Assembly: GCF_045291545.1 (NCBI RefSeq)
Contig: NZ_CP149514.1
Location: 1,674,001 to 1,738,000 of the forward strand
Origin: Gallaecimonas sp045291545
GTDB taxonomy: Bacteria; Pseudomonadota; Gammaproteobacteria; Enterobacterales; Gallaecimonadaceae
Reading direction: 5' to 3'
DNA: 64,000 nucleotides
Each line of letters begins with the position of its first letter. Position 1 is the stretch's first letter. Of this stretch, positions 46,765-56,474 are shown one piece after another. A program made the position numbers and the translations under genes. A model generated the notes under the pieces. The model was not told the DNA's origin, ran no database searches, and saw only the letters and a list, made by a program, of their open reading frames with translations.

Positions 46765-49557
46765 TTAGCTGTCGAGTTTATTCAGCAGTTTTAGCGCCTC
46801 GGCCTTTTCATCCTCCGAGCCTTTGCTTTGCACTTCACTGAGCAGCTCCCTGGCAGAGTCTGCATCGTCGATTTCCATGTAAGCGCGCGCCAGATCCAGT
46901 TTCGACGCCATGCTGCTTTCATCTGCATCGCCAGTGCCACCTAGATCGCCCAGTTCATCCAGATCCAGCGACCACTCGCCATAAGGATCTTCATCGCTGA
47001 GGTCGTCATCGGCAGCTTTTATCAGTTCATCAATCTCAATGAACTCGTCCGAGTTATCTGCTTTAGGCTTGTTGGCTTTATCATCAGCACCTTCCCAGTC
47101 CAGGCCAGTCGGCAGTTCGCTGTCGTCTTGGTGGCTCGCCTCGACAACGCTATTGCTATCGGTATCAGTATCAACAGCTGGCGCTTCCCAGCTCAGGGTG
47201 TTTTTGTCATCCCACTGATCATCGGCTTCATCTGCTGTGGTTGCAGCTTCGTCGGTTTTAGCAGATAGCAAGGCATCATCATCGTCCAAATCGACCCCGG
47301 CGGTATCAAAATCGCTGAGATCCAGTTCGTCATCCGTATCAACACCACTGAGCAGTGCGTCAGTGTCGTCCTCGTCGGCGGCTTCCGGCTCGCTTGCCAG
47401 CAGCTCATCAGCCTCACTCAGCAGTGCGTCGGTGTCGTCCTCATCGACAGCTTCCGGCTCGCTTGCCAGCAGCTCATCAGCTTCACCCAGCAGTGCGTCG
47501 GTGTCGTCCTCGTCGGCAGCTTCCGGCTCGCTTGCCAGTAGATCATCAACTTCGCTCAGCAGTGCGTCGGTGTCGTCCTCGTCGGCAGCTTCCGGCTCAC
47601 CTGCCAGCAGTTCATCGGCCTCGTTCAGCAGTGCGTCGGTGTCGTCCTCGTCGGCAGCTTCCGGCTCGCCTGCCAGCAGTTCATCGGCCTCGTTCAGCAG
47701 TGCGTCGGTGTCGTCCTCCTCGGCAGCTTCCGGCTCACCTGCCAGCTGTTCATCGGCCTCGTTCAGCAGTGCGTCGGTGTCGTCCTCGTCGGCAACTTCC
47801 GGCTCACCTGTCAGCAGTTCATCGGCCTCGTTCAGCAGTGCGTCGGTGTCGTCCTCATCCGCGCCTTCAAATGCCAGTGTGTCATCCGATGTCGCGTCAC
47901 TATGCTCCTCCTCGTCATCGATAGAGGCGCCCAGTAACGCTTCGGCTTCACTTAAAGCACTGTCGAAGTCATCGGATTCTTCTTCGAGCATGGCTTCGGC
48001 TTCGTCCATCTGCTGTTGCGAGCTTTCCTGCTCTTGAGCCAGCCAGTCGTCGAGATCGCCTTCATCATCCAGACGAACGGCAAAGTCGTCTTCACTTTCG
48101 TCACCGTATGCCTTTTGTGCATCGTCTTCTGGCAGTGATGCCATGGCCTCGTCCAGTGAGGCATCTGATAGCGGATCGTCTGGAATATCTATCTCGTCAG
48201 TCGGTTCATTGTCAGCCTCGTTATCGTCATGCAAGGCTTCTGCGGCCACGGCAGCGGCAGCCATCTCCATGCCATCGTCGTCGCTTGGCGGTGGCGGCTC
48301 TTTACCGACTACGCGAGAGGCCAGACTCTGTTCAGGAGCTTCCGGCTCACTGTCACGGTTACGCCACCAGCGGAACGCCAGGAGCAGTAGAATCAGGCCG
48401 GGAATGGCAATCAGCAGCGCCAGCCCCCAGGTGGAGTTGAGCAGTTGGCTGAAAAAGCCCTGGCTGGCTTCCTGCTCTTTGGCTTGCTGCTCAGCCAAAT
48501 CTTTATTCTGCTTGGCAATAACCTTGCGCAGCTCGCCTTGCAGTTTGACTTCATCCGCCAGCTGCTGACGCAGGCTGGTCAGTTCGTCATTGATCTGGGC
48601 CAGCCGGCTCTTGAGTTGCTGATTTTCTGTCAGCACTTTTTCCAGATTATTGGTGCTTGATGCCAGCTCTTTACGCAGCTGCGCCATTTCTTCGGCATGT
48701 TGCTGATTTTGCTGGTTCAGTTGCTCTTGCAGTGCTTTGTCTGTGCTGGCTTTGGCTTTAGCAGGTACCGGCTTCGCTTTAGTTTGAGTTACTGGCGGCT
48801 GGCTTTGACCGGCCACATCTGCGCCTAATTCGGAGGCCGTTACCGTACCACTGACAAAACGACGGCGGGCGTCAGCCGGGTCGACTTGTTGCACTTCAGC
48901 CAGGGTGGGAACTTTGAGTATCGAGCCTTTCACCAAGCGGTTGATGTCGCCACCGACAAAGGCACCCGGGTTTTTACGTTCAATGGCGATCATGGTCTGA
49001 TAGACCGAGACGCTGTTATCCGGGCGCAGGTTACTGGCGATACTCCACAACGTGTCGGAGGGGGAAATGGGGCCGTAGAAATTACCGTCCGAGCCGCTGC
49101 TTTTGGTGGTTTTACCGGCGGTGTCGTTACTGGCCACCTGCGACTTGGCATCTTGTGGCAGGGCCGGAATGTCACTGCTGCTGGTTTTATCCAGCAACAG
49201 ATCGTAATCATTGCTGATACGCCCTTCTGGCAGGCCGGCTATTTCTACTTGTAACGATACAAAAGGCGCCTTGACCGGCTGGCTGGATGACAACAGCAGA
49301 TAACGATGGCCGTTTTCATTGACAATACGGTCAACCTTGACGCTGAGCGCCTGCCCTTTCGGTTCAAAGGCCTGCCGGGCTGACAAACCAATGCGGATCT
49401 TTGATGGATCCAGCTTCTCCGGGCCAACCACTTCCAGCTTGGCTGAGAAGGGTTGATCAATCGCGGAGGTAACGCTCAGCTCCCCCAGTTCCATTGCAAG
49501 CGCCTGACTGCTCATTCCTGCAGTCAGTACCAAGGCAGCAATCCGAGACAATTTCAT
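46765..49557 (-). CDS. fimV: FimV/HubP-like polar organiser protein
   Basis: 930 residues, modular. Signal peptide 1-21, a FimV N-terminal domain (about 22-125), LysM-like peptidoglycan-binding region (160-218, SPSDTLWSIASNL), a coiled coil (272-365) and one membrane helix (376-397). A highly acidic cytoplasmic region follows with 23-residue repeats (about 565-735), then a C-terminal FimV domain (880-930, DLARAYMEIDDADSARELL). This is the layout of HubP, the Vibrio polar landmark that recruits ParA-type ATPases. The start MKLSRIAALVL is chosen at 49557; the open frame to 49605 lacks a signal peptide. Confidence 0.92.
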   Translation of the reverse strand: MKLSRIAALVLTAGMSSQALAMELGELSVTSAIDQPFSAKLEVVGPEKLDPSKIRIGLSARQAFEPKGQALSVKVDRIVNENGHRYLLLSSSQPVKAPFVSLQVEIAGLPEGRISNDYDLLLDKTSSSDIPALPQDAKSQVASNDTAGKTTKSSGSDGNFYGPISPSDTLWSIASNLRPDNSVSVYQTMIAIERKNPGAFVGGDINRLVKGSILKVPTLAEVQQVDPADARRRFVSGTVTASELGADVAGQSQPPVTQTKAKPVPAKAKASTDKALQEQLNQQNQQHAEEMAQLRKELASSTNNLEKVLTENQQLKSRLAQINDELTSLRQQLADEVKLQGELRKVIAKQNKDLAEQQAKEQEASQGFFSQLLNSTWGLALLIAIPGLILLLLAFRWWRNRDSEPEAPEQSLASRVVGKEPPPPSDDDGMEMAAAAVAAEALHDDNEADNEPTDEIDIPDDPLSDASLDEAMASLPEDDAQKAYGDESEDDFAVRLDDEGDLDDWLAQEQESSQQQMDEAEAMLEEESDDFDSALSEAEALLGASIDDEEEHSDATSDDTLAFEGADEDDTDALLNEADELLTGEPEVADEDDTDALLNEADEQLAGEPEAAEEDDTDALLNEADELLAGEPEAADEDDTDALLNEADELLAGEPEAADEDDTDALLSEVDDLLASEPEAADEDDTDALLGEADELLASEPEAVDEDDTDALLSEADELLASEPEAADEDDTDALLSGVDTDDELDLSDFDTAGVDLDDDDALLSAKTDEAATTADEADDQWDDKNTLSWEAPAVDTDTDSNSVVEASHQDDSELPTGLDWEGADDKANKPKADNSDEFIEIDELIKAADDDLSDEDPYGEWSLDLDELGDLGGTGDADESSMASKLDLARAYMEIDDADSARELLSEVQSKGSEDEKAEALKLLNKLDS
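47352..47860 (-). repeat. 69-bp tandem repeats coding for acidic 23-residue units in fimV
   Basis: The decamer GCAGTGCGTC or its one-base variants recurs on the plus strand at 47352, 47421, 47490, 47559, 47628, 47697, 47766 and 47835, a perfect 69-base period. Seven full units and a partial eighth encode variants of EDDTDALLNEADELLAGEP. Unit-to-unit changes are mostly at the third and seventh turn residues (Asn/Ser/Gly and Ala/Val). Confidence 0.95.
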
Positions 49558-49644
49558 GCCGTTCCCCTGGCTCCTGTGAGCCTTGTCGTTGTAATTTTTA
49601 ACCAAAACCTATCATAAACAAGGTAACTCTCTGCCGCCAATAAC

Positions 49645-49673
49645 AAAAAGCCGCCCTTGTGGGCGGCCTTTTG
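49645..49673 (-). terminator. intrinsic terminator of asd
   Basis: GCCGCCC and GGGCGGC pair across TTGT; on the minus strand the stem is followed by CTTTTTG. Confidence 0.8.
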
Positions 49674-49674
49674 C

Positions 49675-50682
49675 CTAGCGGTACTGGTCAAGCCAGTACT
49701 CGGCGATCTGCACACTGTTGGTGGCAGCCCCTTTGCGCACGTTATCGGCCACTATCCACAGGTTGAGGCCATGGGGGTGGCTGAAGTCTGCACGCAGACG
49801 ACTGACGTAGACGGTGTCCGTGCCTGCCGCGTGGGTAACCTGGGTGGGATAATCGTCATCATCAACCAGTTCAACACCCGGCGCTTGTGCTAACAATGCC
49901 CGCACTTCCTCGACATCCACCGGTTGCAGGGCTTCCAGGTGTACCGCCTCAGCATGACCGTAAAAAGCCGGCACCCGTACGCAGGTAGCATTTACAGCAA
50001 TGGCGTCGTCAGCAAAAATCTTCTGGGTTTCCCAGTGCATTTTCATTTCTTCTTTGGTGTAGCCGTTGCCTTCATAGGTATCAATTTGCGGCAAGCAGTT
50101 AAACGCAATTTGCTTGGGAAACTTGCTGGTTTCTGCCGGCCTGCCGCTTAGCACTGCTGCCGTTTGTGTCGCCAGCTCTTCCATGGCACTGCGCCCGGCA
50201 CCTGATGTGGCCTGATAAGTAGCAACATTAATGCGGCTGATGCCAAAACGGTCATGAATAGGCTTGAGCGCCACCAGCATCTGGATGGTGGAACAGTTGG
50301 GGTTGGCAATGATGTTGCGGTTACGGTAATCAGCAATGGCCCCTGCATTCACTTCCGGCACCACCAGTGGTACATCCGGCTGGTAACGAAATTCCGAGGT
50401 GTTATCAATCACCAGAACACCGGCATCGGCCGCAACGGGAGCCCAGCGGCGCGATACGCTGCCGCCGGCAGAGAAAAACGCCAGCTCCACTTTTGACCAG
50501 TCAAACTGTTCCACATCTTCTATGCGCAGTTCTTGGCCTTTGAAAGAACGGCTCTGGCCGGCCGAACGGCTGGAGGCCAGCAAGTGCAGCTCACCAACAG
50601 GAAAATCGCGCTCTTCGAGCAGTTCCAGCAAGGTTTCGCCGACGGCACCTGAGGCGCCCAGTATTGCAACATTGATTGTCAT
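49675..50682 (-). CDS. asd: aspartate-semialdehyde dehydrogenase
   Basis: Reduces aspartyl phosphate to the semialdehyde for lysine, diaminopimelate, threonine and methionine synthesis. The 335 residues begin with the NADP motif VAILGASGAVGETLL, carry the catalytic Cys in ANPNCSTIQM and His in VPAFYGHAEAVHLE. An active catalytic site rules out the inactive Usg paralogue found at this place in E. coli. The ATG at 50682 (MTINVAIL) is chosen over the open start at 50724, which would overlap pdxB. Confidence 0.95.
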   Translation of the reverse strand: MTINVAILGASGAVGETLLELLEERDFPVGELHLLASSRSAGQSRSFKGQELRIEDVEQFDWSKVELAFFSAGGSVSRRWAPVAADAGVLVIDNTSEFRYQPDVPLVVPEVNAGAIADYRNRNIIANPNCSTIQMLVALKPIHDRFGISRINVATYQATSGAGRSAMEELATQTAAVLSGRPAETSKFPKQIAFNCLPQIDTYEGNGYTKEEMKMHWETQKIFADDAIAVNATCVRVPAFYGHAEAVHLEALQPVDVEEVRALLAQAPGVELVDDDDYPTQVTHAAGTDTVYVSRLRADFSHPHGLNLWIVADNVRKGAATNSVQIAEYWLDQYR

Positions 50683-50689
50683 TACAACC

Positions 50690-51766
50690 TCAACATAAGG
50701 AGCCAAAACCCAATGCCACGGCACGTGGATCGGGGGTATCTACCTGCAAGCTAGCCCACTCCCGGCGTAGCGGGTAATGACGCCGTAGCCAGTCAAAACT
50801 GTGCCCGGCCATCAGCCCCTGACGGAACCACATATCATCATCGCGGATGTCATATACCAGGTTAGCCAGCGCCCGCAGCGGCAAGCCCGTCACACTCAGG
50901 CGTTGTATTGTCGGCGCCGGCAAATAATCAGCAAACTGGCCATCCACTTTCTGCCCGTTAGCCTGGCACCAGGCTTGATACAGCATCCAGGTGCCGCGGC
51001 GCTTGCCCTCAAAGCTATGGCCTGCGATATGCGGCGTCAGCCAGCGGGCAAGGCCCTGCAACCGAGGATCAAACTCTGGCTCATTGGCGAAAACATCCAG
51101 TACGGCATCGCCCCCGGCAGTGAGCCAGGCCACCAGCGCGTCGTTGTCGATCACCGAGCCTCGGCAGCTGTTGATCAGCAAAGCTCCCGGCTTTAACGCC
51201 GCCAGTTCATCGCTGGCCAGCAGATGCCGGGTTGCCGGGCCGCCAGGCACATGCAGTGTCACCACATCGGCCTCGGCCAATACTTCTGCCAACGACACAA
51301 ACCCCGCGGCTGCCCGGGGAGGGTCGCAACAAAGCACCTTAACACCGAGAATCTCTAGCCGTCTAGCCACCCGAGAACCAATGTTCCCTACCCCGACAAT
51401 GCCGACGGTAAGTGACGTCAGCGGCTGTTGTTTTTCGTGTTGCCAGTTCAACAGCGCTGACAGCACATAATCGCTGACCGCATCGGCATTGCACCCCGGC
51501 GCGGAAGCCAGAGTAATACCACGGCGGCGTAGCGCCTCGGCATCAATATGATCAGTGCCGATAGTGGCCGTGCCGACAAAACGCAGCTTCGGCGCCTTTG
51601 CCAGCAACGCCTCATCTACCCGGGTAACAGAACGCACCAGCAACACTTCGGCTTCAGCCAGCAATGGTTCGCTGGGCTGGCGCTCGGAAAAAAGCGTCAC
51701 CGGACCAAAAGGTGAAAACAGGGATTCAACCAACGGCATCAGGCCGTCAGCAACAATGGTTGGCAT
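50690..51766 (-). CDS. pdxB: erythronate-4-phosphate dehydrogenase
   Basis: Second step of the DXP-independent pyridoxal phosphate pathway. The 358-residue D-2-hydroxyacid dehydrogenase has the NAD motif VGIVGVGNIGSRVARRL, catalytic Arg in INSCRGSVID, Glu in FANEPEFD and His in TPHIAGHSFEG. The C-terminal PdxB-specific domain (about 290-358) is present. It is eight bases upstream of asd. Confidence 0.96.
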   Translation of the reverse strand: MPTIVADGLMPLVESLFSPFGPVTLFSERQPSEPLLAEAEVLLVRSVTRVDEALLAKAPKLRFVGTATIGTDHIDAEALRRRGITLASAPGCNADAVSDYVLSALLNWQHEKQQPLTSLTVGIVGVGNIGSRVARRLEILGVKVLCCDPPRAAAGFVSLAEVLAEADVVTLHVPGGPATRHLLASDELAALKPGALLINSCRGSVIDNDALVAWLTAGGDAVLDVFANEPEFDPRLQGLARWLTPHIAGHSFEGKRRGTWMLYQAWCQANGQKVDGQFADYLPAPTIQRLSVTGLPLRALANLVYDIRDDDMWFRQGLMAGHSFDWLRRHYPLRREWASLQVDTPDPRAVALGFGSLC

Positions 51767-51777
51767 AGTACAGGTAC

Positions 51778-51817
51778 AAAAAAGCCGGTTTGCAGCAGAG
51801 TCTACCGCAAACCGGCG
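51778..51817 (-). terminator. intrinsic terminator of fabB
   Basis: GCCGGTTTGC and GCAAACCGGC form a 10-bp stem with a 13-base loop; on the minus strand it is followed by TTTTTTG. Confidence 0.85.
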
Positions 51818-51829
51818 TCGATGAAAGCC

Positions 51830-53044
51830 TTAGCCCTGGTAGCGTTTCAGTACCAAAGAGGCATTGGTGCCGCCGAAACCAAAGCTGTTGGACATCACGG
51901 TGTTGATGTCTGCGCTCTGGGTTTCGCGAACAATCGGCATGCCATCGGCTTTTTCGTCCAGATTGTCGATGTTCACTGACGGCGCCACAAAACCATGCTT
52001 CATCATCAGCAGTGAGTAAATGGTCTCGTGTACACCCGCCGCACCTAGGGCGTGGCCGGTCATGGCCTTGGTGGCCGAGATAGCCGGCATGTTGTCAGCA
52101 AAGAGAGTACGGATAGCTTCCAGCTCTTTGACATCCCCTACCGGTGTGGAAGTACCGTGGGTGTTGATGTAATCCACAGGACCTTCGACACCATGCAGCG
52201 CCTGCTGCATACAACGCAGCGCGCCTTCACCGCTGGGGGCTACCATGTCGTAGCCGTCAGAGGTTGCGCCATAGCCGACGATTTCGGCGTAAATGGTGGC
52301 ACCACGCGCCAGCGCGTGTTCCAGCTCTTCAACCACCACCATGCCGCCACCGCCGGAGATCACAAAGCCGTCACGGTCAGCATCATAGGTCCGCGAGGCT
52401 TTTTCCGGGGTATCGTTGTATTTGGTCGACAGCGCGCCCATGGCGTCAAACATCATTGCCAGGGTCCAGTCCACTTCTTCACCACCACCGGCGAAGACCA
52501 CGTCTTGCTTGCCCAGTTGAATGAGTTCAGCAGCATGGCCAATACAGTGGGCAGACGTTGAGCAAGCGGAGCTGATGGAGTAGTTCACGCCTTTGATTTT
52601 AAAGGGCGTGGCCAGACAGGCTGAAACGGTGGAAGACATGGTGCGGGGCACCATGTACGGGCCAACCCGTTTGACGCCTTTTTCACGCAAGATGTCGATC
52701 GCCACACACTGGTTTTTACTGGAGGCGCCACCGGAACCGGCCACAATGCCGGTGCGGGGGTTGGAAACCTGCTGTTCATCAAGGCCGGCATCGGCAATGG
52801 CCTGTTCCATGGCGATGTAGGCATAGCCAGCGGCTTCGCCCATAAAGCGCAGCGCCTTGCGATCGATATGCTCGTTGATATCCAGTTTGATATCACCCCA
52901 TACCTGAGAGCGCAGCCCCATCTCGACAAATTGCTGGGACTGACGAATGCCACTGTGGCCGGCTTTCAGGGATGCCAGCACTTCCTCTGCGTTGTTGCCG
53001 ATGCTGGATACCACACCCAGACCGGTAATGACGACGCGTTTCAT
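51830..53044 (-). CDS. fabB: beta-ketoacyl-ACP synthase I
   Basis: Elongation condensing enzyme also needed for unsaturated fatty acids. The 404-residue thiolase-fold protein has the Cys-His-His triad: Cys in SSACSTSAHC (about 163), His in NTHGTSTPVGD and His in KAMTGHALGAAG. The C-terminus NSFGFGGTNASLVL is typical. It is divergent from mnmC; no clear FabR/FadR site was recognised in the 125-base gap. Confidence 0.97.
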   Translation of the reverse strand: MKRVVITGLGVVSSIGNNAEEVLASLKAGHSGIRQSQQFVEMGLRSQVWGDIKLDINEHIDRKALRFMGEAAGYAYIAMEQAIADAGLDEQQVSNPRTGIVAGSGGASSKNQCVAIDILREKGVKRVGPYMVPRTMSSTVSACLATPFKIKGVNYSISSACSTSAHCIGHAAELIQLGKQDVVFAGGGEEVDWTLAMMFDAMGALSTKYNDTPEKASRTYDADRDGFVISGGGGMVVVEELEHALARGATIYAEIVGYGATSDGYDMVAPSGEGALRCMQQALHGVEGPVDYINTHGTSTPVGDVKELEAIRTLFADNMPAISATKAMTGHALGAAGVHETIYSLLMMKHGFVAPSVNIDNLDEKADGMPIVRETQSADINTVMSNSFGFGGTNASLVLKRYQG

Positions 53045-53169
53045 CCTGCCTCACTTGATTGCGTTGTAATGTGCCTATGGTACGCAAAGCCGGGAAGCCA
53101 ACTGGTCGGCTTTCCCCATGGCTGATATGGCCTACCAAGGGTAGAATACGGCGTCAGGGCATAAACCAG

Positions 53170-55080
53170 ATGACTGACATGCGCCACGCCGCGATTTCTT
53201 TCAATGAACAGGGTACACCTGTTGCCGACAATTTTGATGATGTCTACTTTTCTAATGCCTCAGGATTACAGGAAAGTGACTACGTTTTTTTGAAAAACAA
53301 TGGCCTGCCGGAACGCTTTGGCGAACATCAAGGGGCCTTTGTTATCGCCGAAACCGGCTTTGGTACCGGGCTTAACTTTCTGGCTGCCTGGCGGGCTTTT
53401 CGCCAGCATCGCGGCCCGGCGGCCCGGCTGCATTTTATATCCACCGAAAAATACCCTCTCAGCCAAGCGGATCTCGCTACGGCCTTGGCCGCCTGGCCCC
53501 AACTGGCTGAGCTCAGTCAGCAACTGCAAGACGCCTACCCGCCAGCACTACCCGGTTGCCACCGGCTGTTGTTCGATAATGGGCTGGTAACCCTGGATCT
53601 GTGGCTGGGCGACATCAAGGAATTGTTGCCAAGCTGGCAGTGCCCTGCCGGCGGCCTGGTTGACGCCTGGTTCCTGGACGGCTTTGCTCCTGCCAAAAAC
53701 CCGGATATGTGGCAGCCGGCATTGTTTGCACAGATGGCCAGGCTGGCCAAACCGGGCGGCACTTTTGCCACCTTTACCGCCGCTGGCTTTGTGCGCCGCG
53801 GCTTATTGGCGGCCGGTTTTGACGCTCAAAAAGTACCGGGTTTTGGCCGCAAGCGTGACATGCTCGCCGGTGCTCTGGTAGCGCCCAAAAGTAAGCCCGC
53901 ACCAGCACTTTATGACCGCCCAGAAGCCACTGACACGGACAGCATCGCCATTATTGGCGCTGGGCTGGCCGGTGCCAGCTGTGCCTGGCAACTGCGCCGC
54001 CGGGGCATCAAGGCCACCCTGTTTTGCCAGGATAGTACCCCCGCCACTGGCGCCTCCGGCAATCCCCAAGGGGCAATGTACCCACTGCTGAACCTTGAGC
54101 ACGATGCCGTCAGCCAGCTCTTTGCCAGTGCTTATGGCTACAGCCGCCGCATTGTCCGTACCAGTGGCGTCACGCAAGGCCTGGACGGCTTATTACAGCT
54201 AGCGTTGGATGACAAGCTCAGCGAGCGTTACCAGCGCCTGGCGGATACCTTTGCGCCACTTTGCCGCTATGTTGATGCCGATGAAGCGAGCACCTTGGCC
54301 GGGCTGCCCCAGCCCTACCCGGCGCTGTATTTTGCCGACGCCGGCTGGCTCAGGCCACCGGCGTTGGTGAACTGGCTACTGGCTGACACACCAGTACACC
54401 CCAACACCACCATTACCGCCATCAAACCGGCCACAGCAGGTGGTTGGCAGCTGTTCACCGAGCAGCAATCCTTGGGCGTATTTTCGCAGGTGATCCTGGC
54501 CGCAGGCGCAGGCAATATTGACTTTGCCGAGAAACTGCCACTGACGGCTGTACGCGGCCAAATCAGCACAGTGCCGGCCAGCAAGCCCCTGACCGCGCTA
54601 AAAACCGTGCTGTGCCATAACGGTTACATGACACCGGCCGATAACGGCAGCCTCTGCATCGGCGCCAGCTTTATCCGCCAGGATCGCAACTGCGAGTTGC
54701 GTGACAGTGAACATCAGGACAATCTGGCCAAAGTGGCCCGTAGCTTTCCTGATGCCAGCTGGTGCCCCGAGACCGTTAATGGTGGTAACGCCGGCACCCG
54801 CGTGGTGCTGCGCGACCACTTGCCGGTAGTGGGCGCCCTGCCAGACAGCCGCGGCTACCATGGGCAAGATATTACCCAGGCAAGTGCCACCGCCTGGGAC
54901 GGCCTGTGGCTGCTCGGTGGCTTGGGGGCCCGGGGCGTTACCTCGGCCCTACTCTGTGCCGATGTGCTGGTTTCGCAGATGCTGGCCGAGCCGCAACCGC
55001 TACCCACCCCGGTACTGGACGCCATCATGCCCAACCGTTTTTGGGTCAGAAAACTGAAAAAGGGCCAAGCGATCGATTGA
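53170..55080 (+). CDS. mnmC: bifunctional tRNA mnm5s2U biosynthesis protein MnmC
   Basis: A 636-residue fusion finishing wobble-uridine modification. The N-terminal methyltransferase (about 1-240) has the SAM loop ETGFGTGLNF. The C-terminal FAD-dependent oxidase (about 255-636) has the dinucleotide motif IAIIGAGLAGASCAW and the FAD-contact TPATGASGNPQGAMYP. The ATG at 53170 (MTDMRHAAISF) is chosen over the open start at 53059, which runs into the fabB promoter region. A TAGAAT -10-like element lies at 53142-53147. Confidence 0.96.
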   Translation: MTDMRHAAISFNEQGTPVADNFDDVYFSNASGLQESDYVFLKNNGLPERFGEHQGAFVIAETGFGTGLNFLAAWRAFRQHRGPAARLHFISTEKYPLSQADLATALAAWPQLAELSQQLQDAYPPALPGCHRLLFDNGLVTLDLWLGDIKELLPSWQCPAGGLVDAWFLDGFAPAKNPDMWQPALFAQMARLAKPGGTFATFTAAGFVRRGLLAAGFDAQKVPGFGRKRDMLAGALVAPKSKPAPALYDRPEATDTDSIAIIGAGLAGASCAWQLRRRGIKATLFCQDSTPATGASGNPQGAMYPLLNLEHDAVSQLFASAYGYSRRIVRTSGVTQGLDGLLQLALDDKLSERYQRLADTFAPLCRYVDADEASTLAGLPQPYPALYFADAGWLRPPALVNWLLADTPVHPNTTITAIKPATAGGWQLFTEQQSLGVFSQVILAAGAGNIDFAEKLPLTAVRGQISTVPASKPLTALKTVLCHNGYMTPADNGSLCIGASFIRQDRNCELRDSEHQDNLAKVARSFPDASWCPETVNGGNAGTRVVLRDHLPVVGALPDSRGYHGQDITQASATAWDGLWLLGGLGARGVTSALLCADVLVSQMLAEPQPLPTPVLDAIMPNRFWVRKLKKGQAID

Positions 55081-55093
55081 CCCCAAGCCCTGG

Positions 55094-55363
55094 CTACTGG
55101 CTGAGTTGTTGCCACAGATCCAGAACCAGTCGTTGGTCCTGCGGGTTTAGCTCGCCAGCGGCAATGGCCCGGCTAAGGCTTTCGTTGACCCGCACTTTGA
55201 ACACCTCGACACTTCGTTCATCACCTTCCAGCTCATACTGGCCGGCCGCCAGCATGACATGACCTTGCAGGTAACCGCCGGCAAAGAGATCGTCATCGCT
55301 GCCGGTTACCACCAGCTCGTCCAGTTGTGTTTGTAGTGCATCGAGAAACTGCGGGTAGCTCAT
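55094..55363 (-). CDS. yfcL: YfcL family protein
   Basis: 89 residues, acidic and helical, family start MSYPQFLDALQTQLDEL and end DLWQQLSQ. The ATG at 55363 is chosen because the longer frame overlaps the previous gene and is not conserved. Its function is unknown. As in E. coli it is beside mnmC and epmC, and it ends convergently with mnmC with a 13-base gap. Confidence 0.85.
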   Translation of the reverse strand: MSYPQFLDALQTQLDELVVTGSDDDLFAGGYLQGHVMLAAGQYELEGDERSVEVFKVRVNESLSRAIAAGELNPQDQRLVLDLWQQLSQ

Positions 55364-55364
55364 A

Positions 55365-56474
55365 TTAATCCGTAGGGTTGGCGGCCCGGTACATGACACT
55401 GTCCCGGTAGCCGGTAATGATGGGGTAAATACCGGCCAGCTCACGGTCAAGTGCAGCATCGCCGGTATCAATAATTAGCGGGCGGCCATCCAGTGCCTGC
55501 AATTTGCGCTTGCTGGCCACCACCCAGATGTTGTCACGGCCAATGGCGCGTATCACCGCCGGGCTTAGTTGCTGGTTGCCACGACCAAACAGGTGCCCCT
55601 GGCCACCAATCAAAGTCACCACCAGCTTGCTGCCGGTAGTTATGGCGGCCAGCAGTTGCTCAGCCGTGACATCGGCTGCCAGCAACTGCTCATCTTCGAC
55701 GATATCCACACCAAGCAAGGTATTCTCAAGGCCCAGCTCGGCCATGATAAATGCCACTGTACTGCCAGAGCCCATGACATAACGCTGCCCGGGCTCCATA
55801 CGGCTGATCACTTCCGCAGCGATGTCATGCAGCACCAGCTCATCAGCTTCGCGGCCCCCCTGTTTAACAGCCTGCACGTACTGCAGGGAATGGGGAATAC
55901 GCATTTCGCCGAAGCGCTTGGCCCTGACCACGCCCTGGCGGAACTGATTTTCATCAATGTCCATGACATCGGCGTCAACGATACTCAGCAGCTCTCCACG
56001 AGCAAGCGCAGCCACCAGCTCGCCGGCAGCAGTTGGTGTGACCGCGTAAACGCCGGAGTGGATTTTGCAGCCGGCCGGGATCCCCAGCACCACCACATGT
56101 TCCTCTACCACCGCGCAAATATCCCGGGCAGTGCCGTCACCACCGGCAAACAGCAACAGTTCGACATGTGCCGCCATCAGGGCCTGCGCTGCCTGCTGTG
56201 AGTCGGCAGCAGTACTGGGTTCAGCGGCCTGATAGGCCACCTCAAAAGAAAAGCCCATAGCGGCCAGCACATCGGCGCCCATCTCCCCCGATGCCGTTAC
56301 AAAATGCAGCTGATCTTTGAGGGGCAGTAATGGCGTCAAAGCGGTGCGGGTGCGGGCATTGGCCTGTTTCACGGCGCCGCGAGCCAATGCTTCAGCGACC
56401 ATGTTGTCACTGCCCTTGAGGGCAACACTACCGCCGACACCGGCGACCGGATTGATGATCAGCCCTAACTTCAT
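55365..56474 (-). CDS. ATP-NAD kinase-like protein
   Basis: 369 residues related to NAD kinase/diacylglycerol kinase folds. The N-terminal KLGLIINPVAGVGG and the GGDGTARD motif (about 134-141) are the hallmarks; a second Gly-rich loop is GSGSTVAFIM. The family (COG3199-like) is distinct from the main NadK, and substrate specificity is unproven. It overlaps epmC by four bases and is followed one base later by yfcL, so all three are coupled. Confidence 0.88.
   Translation of the reverse strand: MKLGLIINPVAGVGGSVALKGSDNMVAEALARGAVKQANARTRTALTPLLPLKDQLHFVTASGEMGADVLAAMGFSFEVAYQAAEPSTAADSQQAAQALMAAHVELLLFAGGDGTARDICAVVEEHVVVLGIPAGCKIHSGVYAVTPTAAGELVAALARGELLSIVDADVMDIDENQFRQGVVRAKRFGEMRIPHSLQYVQAVKQGGREADELVLHDIAAEVISRMEPGQRYVMGSGSTVAFIMAELGLENTLLGVDIVEDEQLLAADVTAEQLLAAITTGSKLVVTLIGGQGHLFGRGNQQLSPAVIRAIGRDNIWVVASKRKLQALDGRPLIIDTGDAALDRELAGIYPIITGYRDSVMYRAANPTD

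Noticed and set aside
47352..47860. CRISPR array
   Set aside because: The 69-base period has no alternation of constant repeat and variable spacer, and the units are in frame with fimV.
47237..48037. 266-codon Ser-rich open frame on the plus strand
   Set aside because: It is the antisense of the acidic fimV repeats; GTC/GTCC-rich codons on one strand give Ser runs on the other. It has no ribosome site.
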